A DNA stretch of 64,000 bases. Source: Homalodisca vitripennis (taxonomy: Eukaryota; Arthropoda; Insecta; Hemiptera; Cicadellidae). The translations under genes were made by a program, and so were the position numbers. Under the pieces are notes generated by a model. It was not told where the DNA came from. It ran no database searches and saw only the letters and a program-made list of their open reading frames with translations. Location: NCBI RefSeq assembly GCF_021130785.1, contig NC_060215.1:71865501-71929500 (forward strand). The letters are read 5' to 3'. Shown piece after piece: positions 38,251 to 51,098 of this stretch. Each line of letters opens with the position of its first letter. Position 1 is the first letter of the stretch.

Positions 38251-39222
38251 TATATTATATTCATGAAACTCTTAGTGTTAGTTAAATTCATCTGTTAACG
38301 TAAATAAGAAATATTTTAGCAATAAACAACTTATTATTAGTAAAAGCTTGTAGAAATAATATTATCTTTGTTTGTTGTGGCATGGATACGTGCGCAGGAG
38401 CACACACGATATCAATGTTAACTATCTAAAGTGTTCAAGAATGTTTAGTGTTTTGCTTCTGCCTCACTTCCTGATGAGATAGTAAGAATTTTCAACAATC
38501 TTTTTGTAAACATATTCTATACACGTAAAACAAAGTCGGGTTAGTTAAGTTATACCATTTATAACTCAGAATGGCTGTACCAGCTATAATGATCTTTCAA
38601 TTGTTGAATTCGTATCCTACCCGAATAACAGAATACATATTAAAATATTGTAAAAATTACGTCAATAGAAAAAGAAAAAGATTTTTATGTAATAATATAG
38701 ATAAAAATTGTCCAATGTAATCAACTGTCCTGTTTAAACATTGTTTTATGATATCATAACCATATGTTTAATTAATTTTTAAATACATTTACATTTATAG
38801 TCTTCAAAGTAACCTTGATAGTAACAACACTTATTATATCAACCTTTTCTGCGACCACTATTGAATACAGAGTAAGAAAACATTCAGATAAGAAAATTAG
38901 AAGTTTTAGTAAAAATATACTTGTAACTGTAATGCAATATCAAAGACAGAGTTACTAACTAACATTTACTATAAATTAAAAGACTGTTATAAAACCCGTA
39001 TTAGTTTAGTTGGCTTTTCAGAAGTAGGCTTCTCATACCTGTGTATGTTTTATATATTTCCTTGATCGGGGAAGCAAAGAAAATACCAACCATGGCACAA
39101 AGAATACTAAATACACTGACAAATTTTCTTGAATATGGAATCAAGACAAATTCAACACTGACTTCAGAAATATAATTCGCTCGAACCGGAAGTGCTTATA
39201 CGCGTGCAAAGTCTACGAAATT
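38251..39222. other. Possible Helitron body, otherwise no gene seen
   Basis: Non-coding AT-rich DNA preceding a Helitron-like 3' end. A matching 5' TC terminus could not be fixed, so its extent is unknown. Confidence 0.3.
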
Positions 39223-39250
39223 GCGGGTGAAGCCGCAGGTAACTGCTAGT
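39223..39250 (+). mobile_element. Helitron-like 3' terminus
   Basis: A GC hairpin GCGG(GTGAAG)CCGC at 39223-39236 is followed after nine bases by CTAG (39246-39249) and then T. This is the classic Helitron end: a short hairpin 10-12 bases before CTRR, with insertion between A and T. The wording (GTGAAGCCGC...CTAGT) resembles ends of non-autonomous insect Helitrons. No Rep/helicase coding is nearby. Confidence 0.5.
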
Positions 39251-42200
39251 TTTATATAGTTACGGAAATAAATATTCTTTATATTACCCGTTTTTTTATT
39301 TTTCGAGGAGGGGTAGGCCCTAATGCATTTTGAATAATTGCCTCTCCTTATTTTAAAGATGTTGATAAAAGATAACTTAATTACATGTCTCTGTATTGAC
39401 TTAATTCAACATAGAGCCTAACAGGAGGTAGAATTTTAACATTGTTAAAACGATGCTCATTTCAGATTGAACAGTTGAAAATAGGAGTTCTTGTCCTTTG
39501 TTTTGTCTTATCCCTCCTTTATAATTTGAGGCATCACTCGATGGGTTGTCTCATTGAAATTTTGTAATTGCTTCCTGTCTCCATTTCGGGAAAGAGATGG
39601 GTAATTTTGAAATCCGTCGAAAAAGTTCTCAAGTGATGTTGTTAAATATCCCCATCAGTCTCAACGGTTTAAAAGTTAAACGAAGGTTTGGGTCACCTTG
39701 TATATTACTCCCACACCACAAGATTAAGGGTTTACTTTAATGGTTAAAACTCTGAATATCGATTACTTTCATCTTTCCTTATAATTCCATGAGGAGCGCA
39801 TAATTTTTTGGGGGGAGGGGTCTCTGAGTAATCGGTGAAAATTAATGTATTATAAAGCTAGGCATTAAACTCGCTTACTCCTTGATGGAGTAATTTACCT
39901 AATTGCAAAAATTTGACATACTTCTAGCTTTCAAAAGCGCATTGGAGGGAAAGGTGTAAAAATTGTTAAGTTATAAAACTATATAGGGTTTAAGGGTCCA
40001 AAAATTGCTCCTGTTGTTCTTATTAGGATATTTCACAGAAAACATTAATGCTATTTAGAGGGACGTTGTGAACATGAAACTCGGCATACATGTGAATGAG
40101 TAAGGGTTAAGAAGAATAGTCATAAATTGGAACTTTTTTTAATTTTTAGGAGGTTTTAAAGGGACGTGAGTATTTCTTCCTGTGTTAATCTTACGCGACC
40201 CCAATATTATTAAACACTTGCATATAGGTTGAACACTTTTAGCCCGTATGGGGTAACAAAATAAAAAAAAATACATACATAGGTAATATTTCTTTAATAA
40301 TTGCTTTATAAATTAAAATATTTGACAGAACGACACAATATTATGATGGTTAAGGCATTTTTAAGGCAGAAGAATTCGCAAAAGACCCCCAAAATTGTAA
40401 TTATTGGCCAAATTGATTAAAAATCGAAAACGCAAATACAAAAAATTTGGCACATGCATTGTTTGTAAAGTAACATTTTCAAAATTTTGAAACGGGAGAC
40501 CAAGGTATCAAATATGATAGTACGCATGTCCTTTAATATTACTGACTACATTGTAACTTCCTTATTAACTGAAAAGTTATAACTCCGTTATAGCTGAAAT
40601 TTGGTAACTAGGTTTCTCACACGCAATGATCCTTGCACTAGGGGTTATATCCAAATATCTATAGCACCGAATGGCCCTGGTTCAATTTACTGTCAGTGCA
40701 GTAGTACAGTAGATAGGGCCAGTGTTTGTACTTGATATGCAGCTGTCCAACACTTGGGGTGATGTGTTACTCTTGTACGATGATAAATACCCATAGTACA
40801 ACAGCAGGTGGTTCTGATTCTGACTAAATCAGTACAGCAATAGTGAAAACATTTGAATTGTAGATTATTATAATAGTCAGGGACAGTATATTGTTTTGTT
40901 GCTATATACGGCTCATATTAATGACAATTTTCAAATTTTTTAAATGAAACGACATCCAGGGATCATTGTCCATTTTGTTTACATCTCGTATGTTGGTTTA
41001 TCGCACTCGTTAATTCCTGAACACATTTTATTTAAAGATACCTATTATATTGGAAGTTAAGGAAATTGTTGTACCTTCACTGAGGCATACTGTTATACAA
41101 CAGAAATTGTGAATACAGGTGTTTAAAATATTGCAAATACACCGTTTATTGAATCTATTGATAAATTTGATAGTTTTGAAACGGAGTTCAAGAGGTACAT
41201 TAGGACTTCAATCTCAATGTACTAATAATTTATATAAACTCAATATTTATAGTTTCATTTAGTTCAAATTTCGTATATGGATTTGTCACACCCACGAGAC
41301 CTTTTACGTTTCCTCCACCACTGCTGCGGAGGTCCGGATCCGACCCTTATTATAGGCGCTAGAGGCTTTTCTCTATGTACTATATTGCTTGAAATGGGCA
41401 GAGGTTTTACGTTGTAAGACCTACTTTAGAGAATAGAATCTTCCCATTCTAATAATTGTTAAAGTTAACCGTTGGTTGGAACATACATGGTATAAAGCCA
41501 ACTTCACCAGACATAGAATTAAATTCCTTCTTAAATCAGGAACAGAACATATTTGATAAAGAATCTACGATCCTCTGCAAGTTTTTTTATATGCGCCTTT
41601 ACAGAACTTAATTCTGAATAACGCAACCCCCAACCCTTAACAACCTCACTATTGATCCAATTAGCTGCTTGGCTAACCTGGCCTCCGAATTCTATTCAAA
41701 CATCACAATTTAGCTGAACATCCCATTGGAGGTCTGGGGGTGAACCCCCCAGTCAACCAATTCTTCAATTTAAGCATAAATTAAATTCATATAATTTGAA
41801 AGAACTCTAAGAGATAAAAACGGCAAGATAATGCATAATTTGAAGATATATAAAAAATATGTGTAGTTAAAAGTGATTGAATGCTGAGTGTTCAGTATTA
41901 CAAACAAAGCTTGCGCTTACAAAACATTTACACTTCGTTCCTGATCCTTACAATACTTGATTACCATTTAAGGGGTTAAAGTGAACCTGGCATTTCAAGT
42001 CGGTTAATATTCTTTCCAGCGTTGCCATCGTATCCAATAAACTATTACTACCAAGGTTTGTTTTTTTAGTGACAGGGACTTTTTCTGTTGCGACCGGTCA
42101 GTAACCACGGTATTGTCTAGGTCCGGAGGATAATAACAGGTCAACGGTATACTTTTCTTCAGTCCTACAACAAAGCGATAGGAGGAGAGAGGGAGGGGGT

Positions 42201-44390
42201 TTGCGGACAAGCCGAGGTTTTGTGGACTCACTTTGTGCGGAGCTGTGTTGCTCGCTGCCAACGGCATCTTAAAGGTAAGAGTAGACTGTGGTAGTCGTAG
42301 TTAGGCCAAACTCCTGAAAATTGCACATCAAGTCCAAAACACGTACAACAATAATCACGTAAAACTTACTGATTCTTAACAATGTAATATATAAAAATAA
42401 TGTTCATAGTGACTTTTAGGATTGATTTGCAATTTTGTTGGTTAGTAATAATTTGAGCATTTAAAATGTCGGAATTAGTTTTAGTCCAAGTTTAGTCAAC
42501 CAGTAACTCTGCACACTTAAGAAATTACAAAAAAATAATTGAACTTTCTATAGATCATTTGAATTAATTAAAAATTAACCTCCAAGATATACACAGATTA
42601 ATATTTACAAGTTCACAATTATAGATTTATAGTAAAATTACTGATCCTCTATGCAATTTACTATGCAATGTTTCTGTGTTTTTTAATAAATTGAGGTATA
42701 CTAAGTGTTTGTACAAATAAATAAAACGTTTGCTTTAATTCAATTTTAGATGAAAAAATTTTAGATAATGGTCCCAAAAGCTTGTGAATTATTTAGCTTA
42801 ATAGCAATTTTACTAATATTTAAATAATGGCCGTAATATATCATTAGTTAAAAACTTTAAAAAATAAAAATGAACACAAATTAGCGATTCATATTTTTAT
42901 TTTACAGGTAACTAAAAAAACCATAACCTTTATTGGTTTCAGTAACACCCAAACATATAATTTCTTATTAATATTGAATAGCTTAATCTCAATTTAAATA
43001 CTTAAACAGGCAACACAATCATAAACCGAAAAAGTAAAATTCGTGTGTGAGGTTTGAATCGGAATGGGATCACAACTTTAAGAATAACGGCCCATTCTCA
43101 TGTATATATATTCTCTTTTACTTAAGTTGTTAATATGCTTTAAAAAGGAATAATTTCTCAAGATTATTTTTTTTGTAAATATATAAAATTATTAATTTGC
43201 TTAATCCATAGTTTTTTATTTAAGTCACTATAATTTTCGTCATCATTACCCTTTAAGCAGTTAGGATTAAAACTCGAGTAAATCATTCTAAATATACAAA
43301 TATAATTTATATTCATTAAACTATGTTTGGATTTTAACTGTTTTTTATCACTGACACTCTGGCAAATCATAGTTGTTGTAGCATTCACACTGAACTTCCA
43401 AGGTTAAGTTGAAAATGCCAATCCAAGGCTAACGGGCCGGCGACATCGCATGCGGGGGAGGGGGTGGCTGAGTAGGGTGCGTAGACCAGACTACGAGAGC
43501 GAAAGTATTGTAGGGGGGAGGTGATATCTTTCACTCCGTAGAATAGCGAGGAATTCAAAGCTTGTCCTATTGACTATTTGGAAAGGTCCGGCCACAAACT
43601 CTCTTCTCTTTTGATATGAAAACAAGAATGTAGTGGACATTTCTTCGTTAAGTGTTACAAAATTAATGTAAAGAGGATATATAATTCAGAAAGCGATCTT
43701 TCGAGTTAGAAATAACTATTTTAAAGTGATGAACAATTTATTGTTTAGAGGCCAAACTTGCTATTACTCTCCAAACATTTCAACTTTAACAATAAAATAT
43801 CTTTAAAACAAGTTTTGTGTATTTTGCGCGAAAGGCATTTATAAAGCACGTTTTGAATTAACTATACGTGCACAAAGCTCATTGTATAAACATGTTTTTA
43901 TTAAGTCAAATACAAACAAAGTGCATTGTTGGACCATATTGACTATTATCCAGGCCGTCACATTTATTCATCAGTTTCTTCCTCATGGATTGAAAATACA
44001 TAAAAAAGAATGTCCTTGAACCATTCAATTGTTTGTAACAATTGATTCCTCAGCCCAGCTGACATAAAATAGAGATAGAATGATTCTTAACATGATTTTG
44101 ATTACTAATGGACATATTTTTCTCGCTTAATATTCAGTCCAGAAATAAACTTTAGTAGTTTATTAATACATAAACTATATGAATGTATTGGTCTTTTATA
44201 AAATACCTCTTTCTTAAGTTTTCTTTTTTGTATGAAAAATGTTTTTTCAATCAGTAATACAATCATCGAGCTCTTTTATTATAAATATGTTTCTCTGTCA
44301 TTATTACGTTATGTTATGTTATGTTATATGTTCAATGTTATCATTAACATACATTTTTATAATTGACCTATATATTTTAACACAAAATGT
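39251..44390. other. No recognised gene; possible non-coding repeats
   Basis: The tract 39.6-40.7 kb and the GC-richer blocks at 42.0-42.3 and 43.42-43.53 kb look repeat-derived but I could not place them. The 87-codon reverse frame at 42004-42267 has no motif. Elsewhere only AT-rich sequence is seen. Confidence 0.35.
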
Positions 44391-44394
44391 CGAA

Positions 44395-44535
44395 TACCTT
44401 GGATACCACACAACGCAGCTATGGTGGGAAGGATTGATTCAACGTGAGTGTTGAGTTTAGCTCAAGTCGTCTTCTTAGTGCAACATCTGGAATCTAACGC
44501 CGTCACAGACTTCCATAGTTAAGACGGACGCATAC
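44395..44535 (-). mobile_element. Second copy of LINE D 3' end
   Basis: AGCTATGGTGGGA...TTCAACGTGAGTGTTGAG (44416-44456) and the following bases match 16211-16310 with scattered differences and a small indel. At both places the sequence lies on the + strand as the complement of the RNase H tail region. It is a short, independent copy of the same LINE family's 3' part. Its ends are not sharply defined. Confidence 0.65.
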
Positions 44536-45575
44536 CTTGGATAATCCAGAGGTTCTTTTGAATCTAAAATTCTTCAAATTTAAAATTAACATGTCAAGTT
44601 AAGATATCGTGTTAAATGTTCATTGTAGGTTTCATATAAACATTTTGACTCTTAAACTGTTTAAAAATGACAATCTGATACGGTCGTTGAATTTGCACTT
44701 TTGGGCCTTCTCGAATTTAAATTTAGAGATTCGATTTCCTCTGCATTATGTCTGTGATATTCGGAGCAAACATTTTGTTTACCGTTTGGTTTTGAAAGGT
44801 TTCTGAAGGAAATAAGATTTTCCATCGTTACAAAATAATATATATTCTCTTCTTGAGGTGGATAAATAACCTATTAAATTACTACAATCTGGGTTAAAAT
44901 AAACAAATCATACCAAAACATAGTGACATGCGTAAGTCAGGAATCACAACAAACGTGTGTGTCAACTCCACTTATATATGCATTTATAGATAGTACTATA
45001 AAACAAATAGTGCATACAGTTGACTGCGTATTTTCTCCAGCTATTTTTGTCAATTCATTATTCTTAGGCTTCCATCAAAGTATTTTTACAAATACATTTG
45101 TAGTTAATTGTACTAGAATTCCCTTAAAGACAGAGTCGTTCACGACTTGCTAAGATTTCAATAAGCAATGGCGAGCCGGTTGATAGTCCTTACACCAACC
45201 AAATTATAAACTTGGCTCGAGGTCCCCTGTAGTTACACGTATTTCTGGATCTTTAGGTAAAACTTCAGTCTAAATAGCTCAAGGGCCAGAGATACTGGAG
45301 CTCTCCATAATGATGGCGAGACTAATAAGAACTCAATGAAATTTAGAAAAAAGGAAAACGTCTGTTGTGAAATAGTCGAAATATTATTTGGATAAGGGAT
45401 TCTTTTTCTTTTCATCCCAGGATTACTTTATAAATGAGCTGTAGTTTTCTCTGTCCTACTGATTGTGTTTTAGCGACTTTTCAGAGTATGAGAATTCTTA
45501 TCCATATGAAAAAGATTCAGTTATTCCATGAGTATCTTTTCTTAAATTTGCTTACAAGGATGGTTTAGACGTTAT

Positions 45576-46035
45576 AAGGCAAAAAAGGGGCAAACCTCGG
45601 AATCAAAGATAATAAGCTAAAAATGCGCATGCGTCTTTATTTTGGTGTTATGAAACGTACATCAACAATTTCATATAATCACGTGTCCGCGGCTTAATGT
45701 ATTTAAGGTCGAAGGTCACGAAAATCAGTTTTTGCAACTATCTCGTTTCCCTTGCGCTGAATGATATTTAAGGTGATTAGAAAAATTGTAGAACGGAAAA
45801 TTCTCACTCATTCTTTAATTATTCACTGAAAATACTACTATTATTATTATTACTATTACGTTTTCATTATTTAATATACTAGGATTCTCTAAATAATGTT
45901 CATCTTACCAATCATGCACTATTAAATGAAATTATTTATTCATATTACTATGAGTTTTATAACACTAACTTAAAGACGCATGCAATGTTTTAGCTTATTA
46001 TCCTTCATTCCGAGGTTGCGTCCTTATTTGAGTCC
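45576..46035. mobile_element. MITE / foldback with about 100-bp arms
   Basis: The left arm (about 45576-45685) and right arm (about 45911-46035) are reverse complements with mismatches. The best-kept part is ACCTCGGAATC..AGATAATAAGCTAAAA...GCATGCGTCTTTA on the left and its complement on the right (45968-46017). The roughly 225-bp centre has no coding capacity. Size and structure fit a miniature inverted-repeat element. It is unrelated in sequence to the foldback family at 7.2, 36.7 and 57.9 kb. The target-site duplication is not resolved. Confidence 0.7.
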
Positions 46036-46458
46036 GGATTATGAGGAGATATGACATTTATTTTGAGTAAAACTTGAGTTACATTTTTGTAAAAGTGAGC
46101 ATTCTCAATTCTCAATATAAGGTAGTAATTTGACTTCAGATTACTAACATTATATTTGACCTATACTTACTGGTCAAGCATTGTATAGAAATATGTTAAC
46201 TATTTCCTAAGACACTATTCCTCCAGCTTTGTTCTGAATGTCGACATTAGGATGTGACAGAAGTTCTTGTTTTCGGGGGAAAAACTACGCTTCTACATAT
46301 CATGTTTTGATTAAGAACAATTGCTTTAGCATTATCTTATTTATCAACGTATTTAGGACTGTACTCCAAATATCAATATTTCTCCCGCTCTTATCTATGG
46401 ATTTTAAACTTTGATTAGAAATCTGAAAGTTAATCCAATCCTTTCAAAAAGTGTGGCT

Positions 46459-46722
46459 ATGCATCATTTTGTAAAAGAACAGGAAGCCCCGGACGAGCTG
46501 AAAGAGCGGATAGATTACATTCGTATATTATATCAGCAAATTTATATCGACGAGATGAACATTTTGGAAGGAAACATTAATTATTAAATCTATTTAAGAA
46601 TAACAGGGTATAAATTTCCTTGCAAGGACCCGTTTGCCTTCCTTTACTACGAAGGTTTTGATCCTATAATGGAATGCCGCCGTCTTTTTGATTATGAACT
46701 TAGAAAGTTTGTAGGAACGTGA
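46459..46722 (+). pseudogene. Unidentified protein-like frame with one stop
   Basis: From ATG 46459 a single frame runs 87 codons to TGA at 46720-46722, broken only by one TAA at 46585-46587. The composition is protein-like and unlike the AT-driven frames around it: it starts MHHFVKEQEAPDELKER, and the second half holds FPCKDPFAFLYYEGFDP and LFDYELRKF. In-frame codons extend upstream of the ATG to about 46410. I do not recognise a family. It may be a fragment of a decayed gene or transposon ORF, or exon sequence misread across a short non-coding piece. No convincing splice sites flank it. Confidence 0.4.
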
Positions 46723-49700
46723 AATTAGCATGTAATCATATGTGTCTGTGTGCTCAATTTGGATTGTGTCAAGACTTATTTTTATAATTTGGCATCTTTT
46801 AGCCAGAGTTCTGCTGGTGCTAACTTTGCATTCTTAAAAATACTATAATATGGGAATAATTTCAACAATATTTATATGCACAGTAAATCTATCGTATTAA
46901 TTATTCTTAGTGGATTTATTACACTTGGGCCACAATAAAAACTTAATATCTCATAACTGAACGAACAAGGTCAAAGTTTAACGAACATATAGTCATGATT
47001 TATGATGCCATTTGGGTAAAGAAGTAAATCATTGTACACTGAAAACCATTATAAGTTTGATTTATTATTTAAATAGTTATCATTGCAGATAACAGTGTCA
47101 CTTAAAAATGGAGGATGAACTCTATTAAAAGGTTACAAATATTTACACAACAGAAATATTTTAATCGAAGATTTTGAATAACGTTTGAAGAACTGACTGT
47201 AAAAAATTTCTAAACATTTTTAGGCGTCTAGATGTACCTAAACTTTCTACTTTGTGCACACTTTTCGGTCCCTAAATACAACAATTTGATTTTCTAACTA
47301 AACCTCCATAATATGACCATACAAATTCATAAACTGTAGAGTTGTGTTTAAACTTTATCAACAACTAAAATAAATTTCTTTTTCAATAAAAAAGCTATTT
47401 AGTAAAATTAATACTTTTATCCAAAAAATAAATTCTTTAGTTGATTTGGACAACACTTAAACATATCTAAGTAACTGTTATCAATAAATTTTGAACGAAT
47501 CACAGACGGTAGCAGGAGAGCTAGTATGTGGAGCAATCTTGTGCTCGTAGTAGTCGACGAGGCCGCCAGCATTCAGGCGATAGGCTACATTTCTATATAC
47601 CTATGCATTGTGTGAACTTTATTGCACATTTCCTGAAATTACCTCATAAATTATTGAACCCATCAGCATTCACAAATGTTTAAGATAAGCCCAGAACCCA
47701 TAAAATGTATATTTTCAATATGACGAAAGAAAAAAATAAATTTGTACCAAAAGTATATTGAGTGGACATAATATGGTTAAACAACGAATTTATTTGTGAT
47801 TTTCAATACAGTTTACACAAATATTTTGAAGTTGACAGGTTTTGTTCTCGTAATAACTTTTTTATCTGTTCTTTCGTCTTTTACATTATTTATATAAAAT
47901 TGGGGTTTGAACATAAACTGGAATCCAGTAGGGTATTACTTTAATGACGTTTTAATCGGGAATGGTTCATTTGAAGTACAACCTTACGCAGAATAGTTAC
48001 TTTATTTTTTGAATATATTGTCGATAAGAAAAATTCACTAAATATGTAACATGAAAATCTCAATAGAAAATATAAATAAAATAAAATTTAATATTATTGG
48101 ATCCCAGTATCGAATAAGTGTTTTACATATCGTGTTGATATTATTACTTGAATAATTGAATCATTCTTATCAGAAGATTTATTGTGTTGATGAGATAATA
48201 TTTCATGCAGATATAAATAAAAGTTAATAAAAGTAATTCAAAACTTACATTTGTAGATATAAATTTCAAATATTTCGTAAGATGTGGGGATTCTAATAAA
48301 TATAGTATTACGTCTTTCATATGCTAATCAAAAATTTGGTTGCAATGTGTATGTAGACAGGTTCAACAAAACAAACTATAATTTCAAAATTTAAAACTTC
48401 AAAATCATCCTAATGTATTAGAAATAAACATTGTATCATTAAAACACTTGCTCTAACAGTTTTTATTATAACGATTTATTTTAATGAAAATCAAAGCCAG
48501 AGATTTAAGTTTTCATTTAGGAATATAACAAATTATTAAGAACATTTTATTCATAAAAGCGTACGATATTTATGTAATAGGACATAATTTCTAATTTTTA
48601 AGTCAAAATAAATGGTAAATACAATAATAAAAGAAGAATAAAATGTTACATGAAAGAAACTTTGTGACTTTAAGCAGTCGGTGTTCGGAGGAATAAGTTG
48701 TTTCAGTCACAGCCCTTTGAGATACCTTTCTTGAAGACTAAATATGAAAAGATAGGAAATAACTTGTTTAAAATTCCAGGAAGGCATTAAAATAAATAAT
48801 TAGGGCAATTTATAATCATGTATATACATATAGCTTGAGAAAAGGATATTTATTATTTGTAAAATCTATAATTTAACTGTAACACTTTATTTAAAAACAA
48901 GTCTTCCCCTCCAGCCATGTTTAATATACGCCTACAAACTGTAAAAATGTACGTTTTGTTTTCAGCAGTTTTCATTTGCGCCTAGTTACAATTTTTTTCA
49001 ATTCCTATTTAAAAATTTTATAATTCCTCATAGAGTAATAAAACATTTCTTTACATCTGCACGAAATTTATGTGACGAGATTAGACTCTGAAATAAACAA
49101 ATAACCGAAGAAAAACAGATTACACTTCCTTAAAGTGTGTAGGTAGTGATAATCTTGGAACTGTGCTAACAAGATCTCCATACTCGCGTTTCAAATGTTT
49201 CTGATCTGACGTTTGCTCTACATAATGTTAGAGTTCGACTAGATAAATTTGTGTTTTAGTAAAATTAAGCGATTTAAAGTATGTTAGCCAATTAATAATA
49301 TGTTATAAAATAACCCAATGTTATTCCTCAGTTATATGAGAATTAAATAAAATGAAATGAAATATAAATTTATTTCCACAATCTTCTTATAGGTACAGAG
49401 ATTACAAATGGGTTTGTATGTATTTTAATAGAAAAGTGACTTGACTCAGTATTTATTAAATTTTCATATTTTAATTAACTTTAACTCTTTATTTTTTTAC
49501 GAAATTTCAAGTAAATTCCAAATTAACCTAATTTATCAATTGCTAAGTTTAATTTAGTAGTTTCAGTTTAGCATACAAATTAAATAACTAACTAAATTAT
49601 TAAGGTGGGGGGGGGGTTGCTTTCTTCAGAAACGCCATATTTAAATTTAACATTAATGGAAGTTATATTTGCTTTTTATTTTATTACTAATAAATTAATC

Positions 49701-50547
49701 AAAGTAATTTATAAGTATTTAAATAATTTATAACTAATAAGAGTAAAATATTGAAATCAAAATTGTTATGTTAAAAATGTTGTAAAAAGAGTTATAAATT
49801 AATCTCTTATTGTTAATAGTGTCGAATATAAAAATTGCTACAATAAGTCAAAAGTAATTTTCATTAGTAGGCGTTGCCTCACTTTAGGTTAAAGGACGTG
49901 TGATAACTTAAGAGATTATATAATCTCCAGTGCATTTTGATTGCGTGTAATCTTTGCCTAATCGTACGACAATATAAGGTCAATATAATTAAAAAAAGAT
50001 CAAATATTTCTGAACTGAGCCGTATGCAATGTATAAAATATTTGTATTCCATGTTGTGTACATAGAAACTTCGCAACATTGTTATGAGGACGTGTTTTGA
50101 TTCCTGTAAACGTCGTATTATTTTCGGAATCGAGAAAAAAGTAGTTATCTTGACCCAAAGGCTATCTTTGCGTAAGTGAACCACATGCAGATATTTGTCG
50201 ATGTATAAGACCACCAAGACGTGTTCCTCACTTTCTTAACCAGTTTTGTAGTGTGTTGACGCTTAAATATTATTTCATCTCAATTCCTTATTTGGAACTG
50301 AAACTTATTCATTAGAAGACATCTCGAACGGCCTAGAGTAAACTTTATACGATTATTTAAGTAAGTACGAACATGTATTTATACATATTTCAAATATTCT
50401 GCATGAAAACTATGACTCGGTTGGAATTAGAAATTTAATTGCTTTCTTACTAGATTGTTGTGATCTGCGCATTAGACAAATAAAATAATGGCAACTGATA
50501 CGTAATTACTATTCGACCTCATGAATACATATTTTATAGCATTAATA

Positions 50548-50610
50548 TTACTAATAATACAAATATAACTATACATTAAATTACTAATACAAATATTACT
50601 ATACATTAAA
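50548..50610. repeat. 30-33-bp tandem repeat, two copies
   Basis: 50548-50580 and 50581-50610 share TTACTAAT...ACAAATAT.ACTATACATTAAA, differing by a 3-base indel and one substitution. Confidence 0.8.
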
Positions 50611-50840
50611 ACTATCATCACTATTACTATGTATATTAGTATGTAAATAAAAATCATATCTAAATACTAATAATATTATAAAAGTTATAAACAATCTAAT
50701 AGAAAGGTAAATATATCTAAAACATATTTATCTCAAAATACAATTATAATATGACAGGCCAACTGAAAAAACATGACGCTAAGTTGTTCTTCAATCTGAC
50801 CATACAATGGGTCATGCTACCAAGGATTAGTTAAACATGT

Positions 50841-51098
50841 ATTTTATTAGTAGTTGATAATATTCAGGTGGAGCGTAATGATTACAGTACTATACGTAAG
50901 CTGTAATAATGTCAATTTCAGTTCAATAATTGATTATCTAATGACATATACATATGCTACGACAGTATTAATGAATTATACTTTTTATTAACGACTGATG
51001 ACATTCAGACGGGGTTTAGTGATTACAATAATGTACGTAATGCTGTAATAACGTGAGTTCCAGTTCATTACTTAACTAATTAATGCCACATACTCATC
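50841..51098. repeat. Diverged 140-bp tandem duplication
   Basis: The stretch beginning at 50841 recurs from 50981 on the same strand with roughly a quarter of positions changed. Aligned landmarks include GATAATATTCAGG / GATGACATTCAGA, GTGATTACA-type blocks, TACGTAA.GCTGTAATAA and CAGTTCA.TA. Both copies are non-coding. Divergence shows the duplication is old. Confidence 0.7.

Noticed and set aside
47505..47530. CTAGT preceded by GGTAGCAGGAGAG, resembling a Helitron end
   Set aside because: No hairpin at the required distance upstream, unlike the site at 39.22 kb.
49879..50217. 112-codon reverse frame
   Set aside because: Starts at TTG; the first ATG leaves a much shorter protein, with no motif and no codon bias. 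Probably chance in a TE-poor AT-rich stretch, though I cannot exclude an exon.
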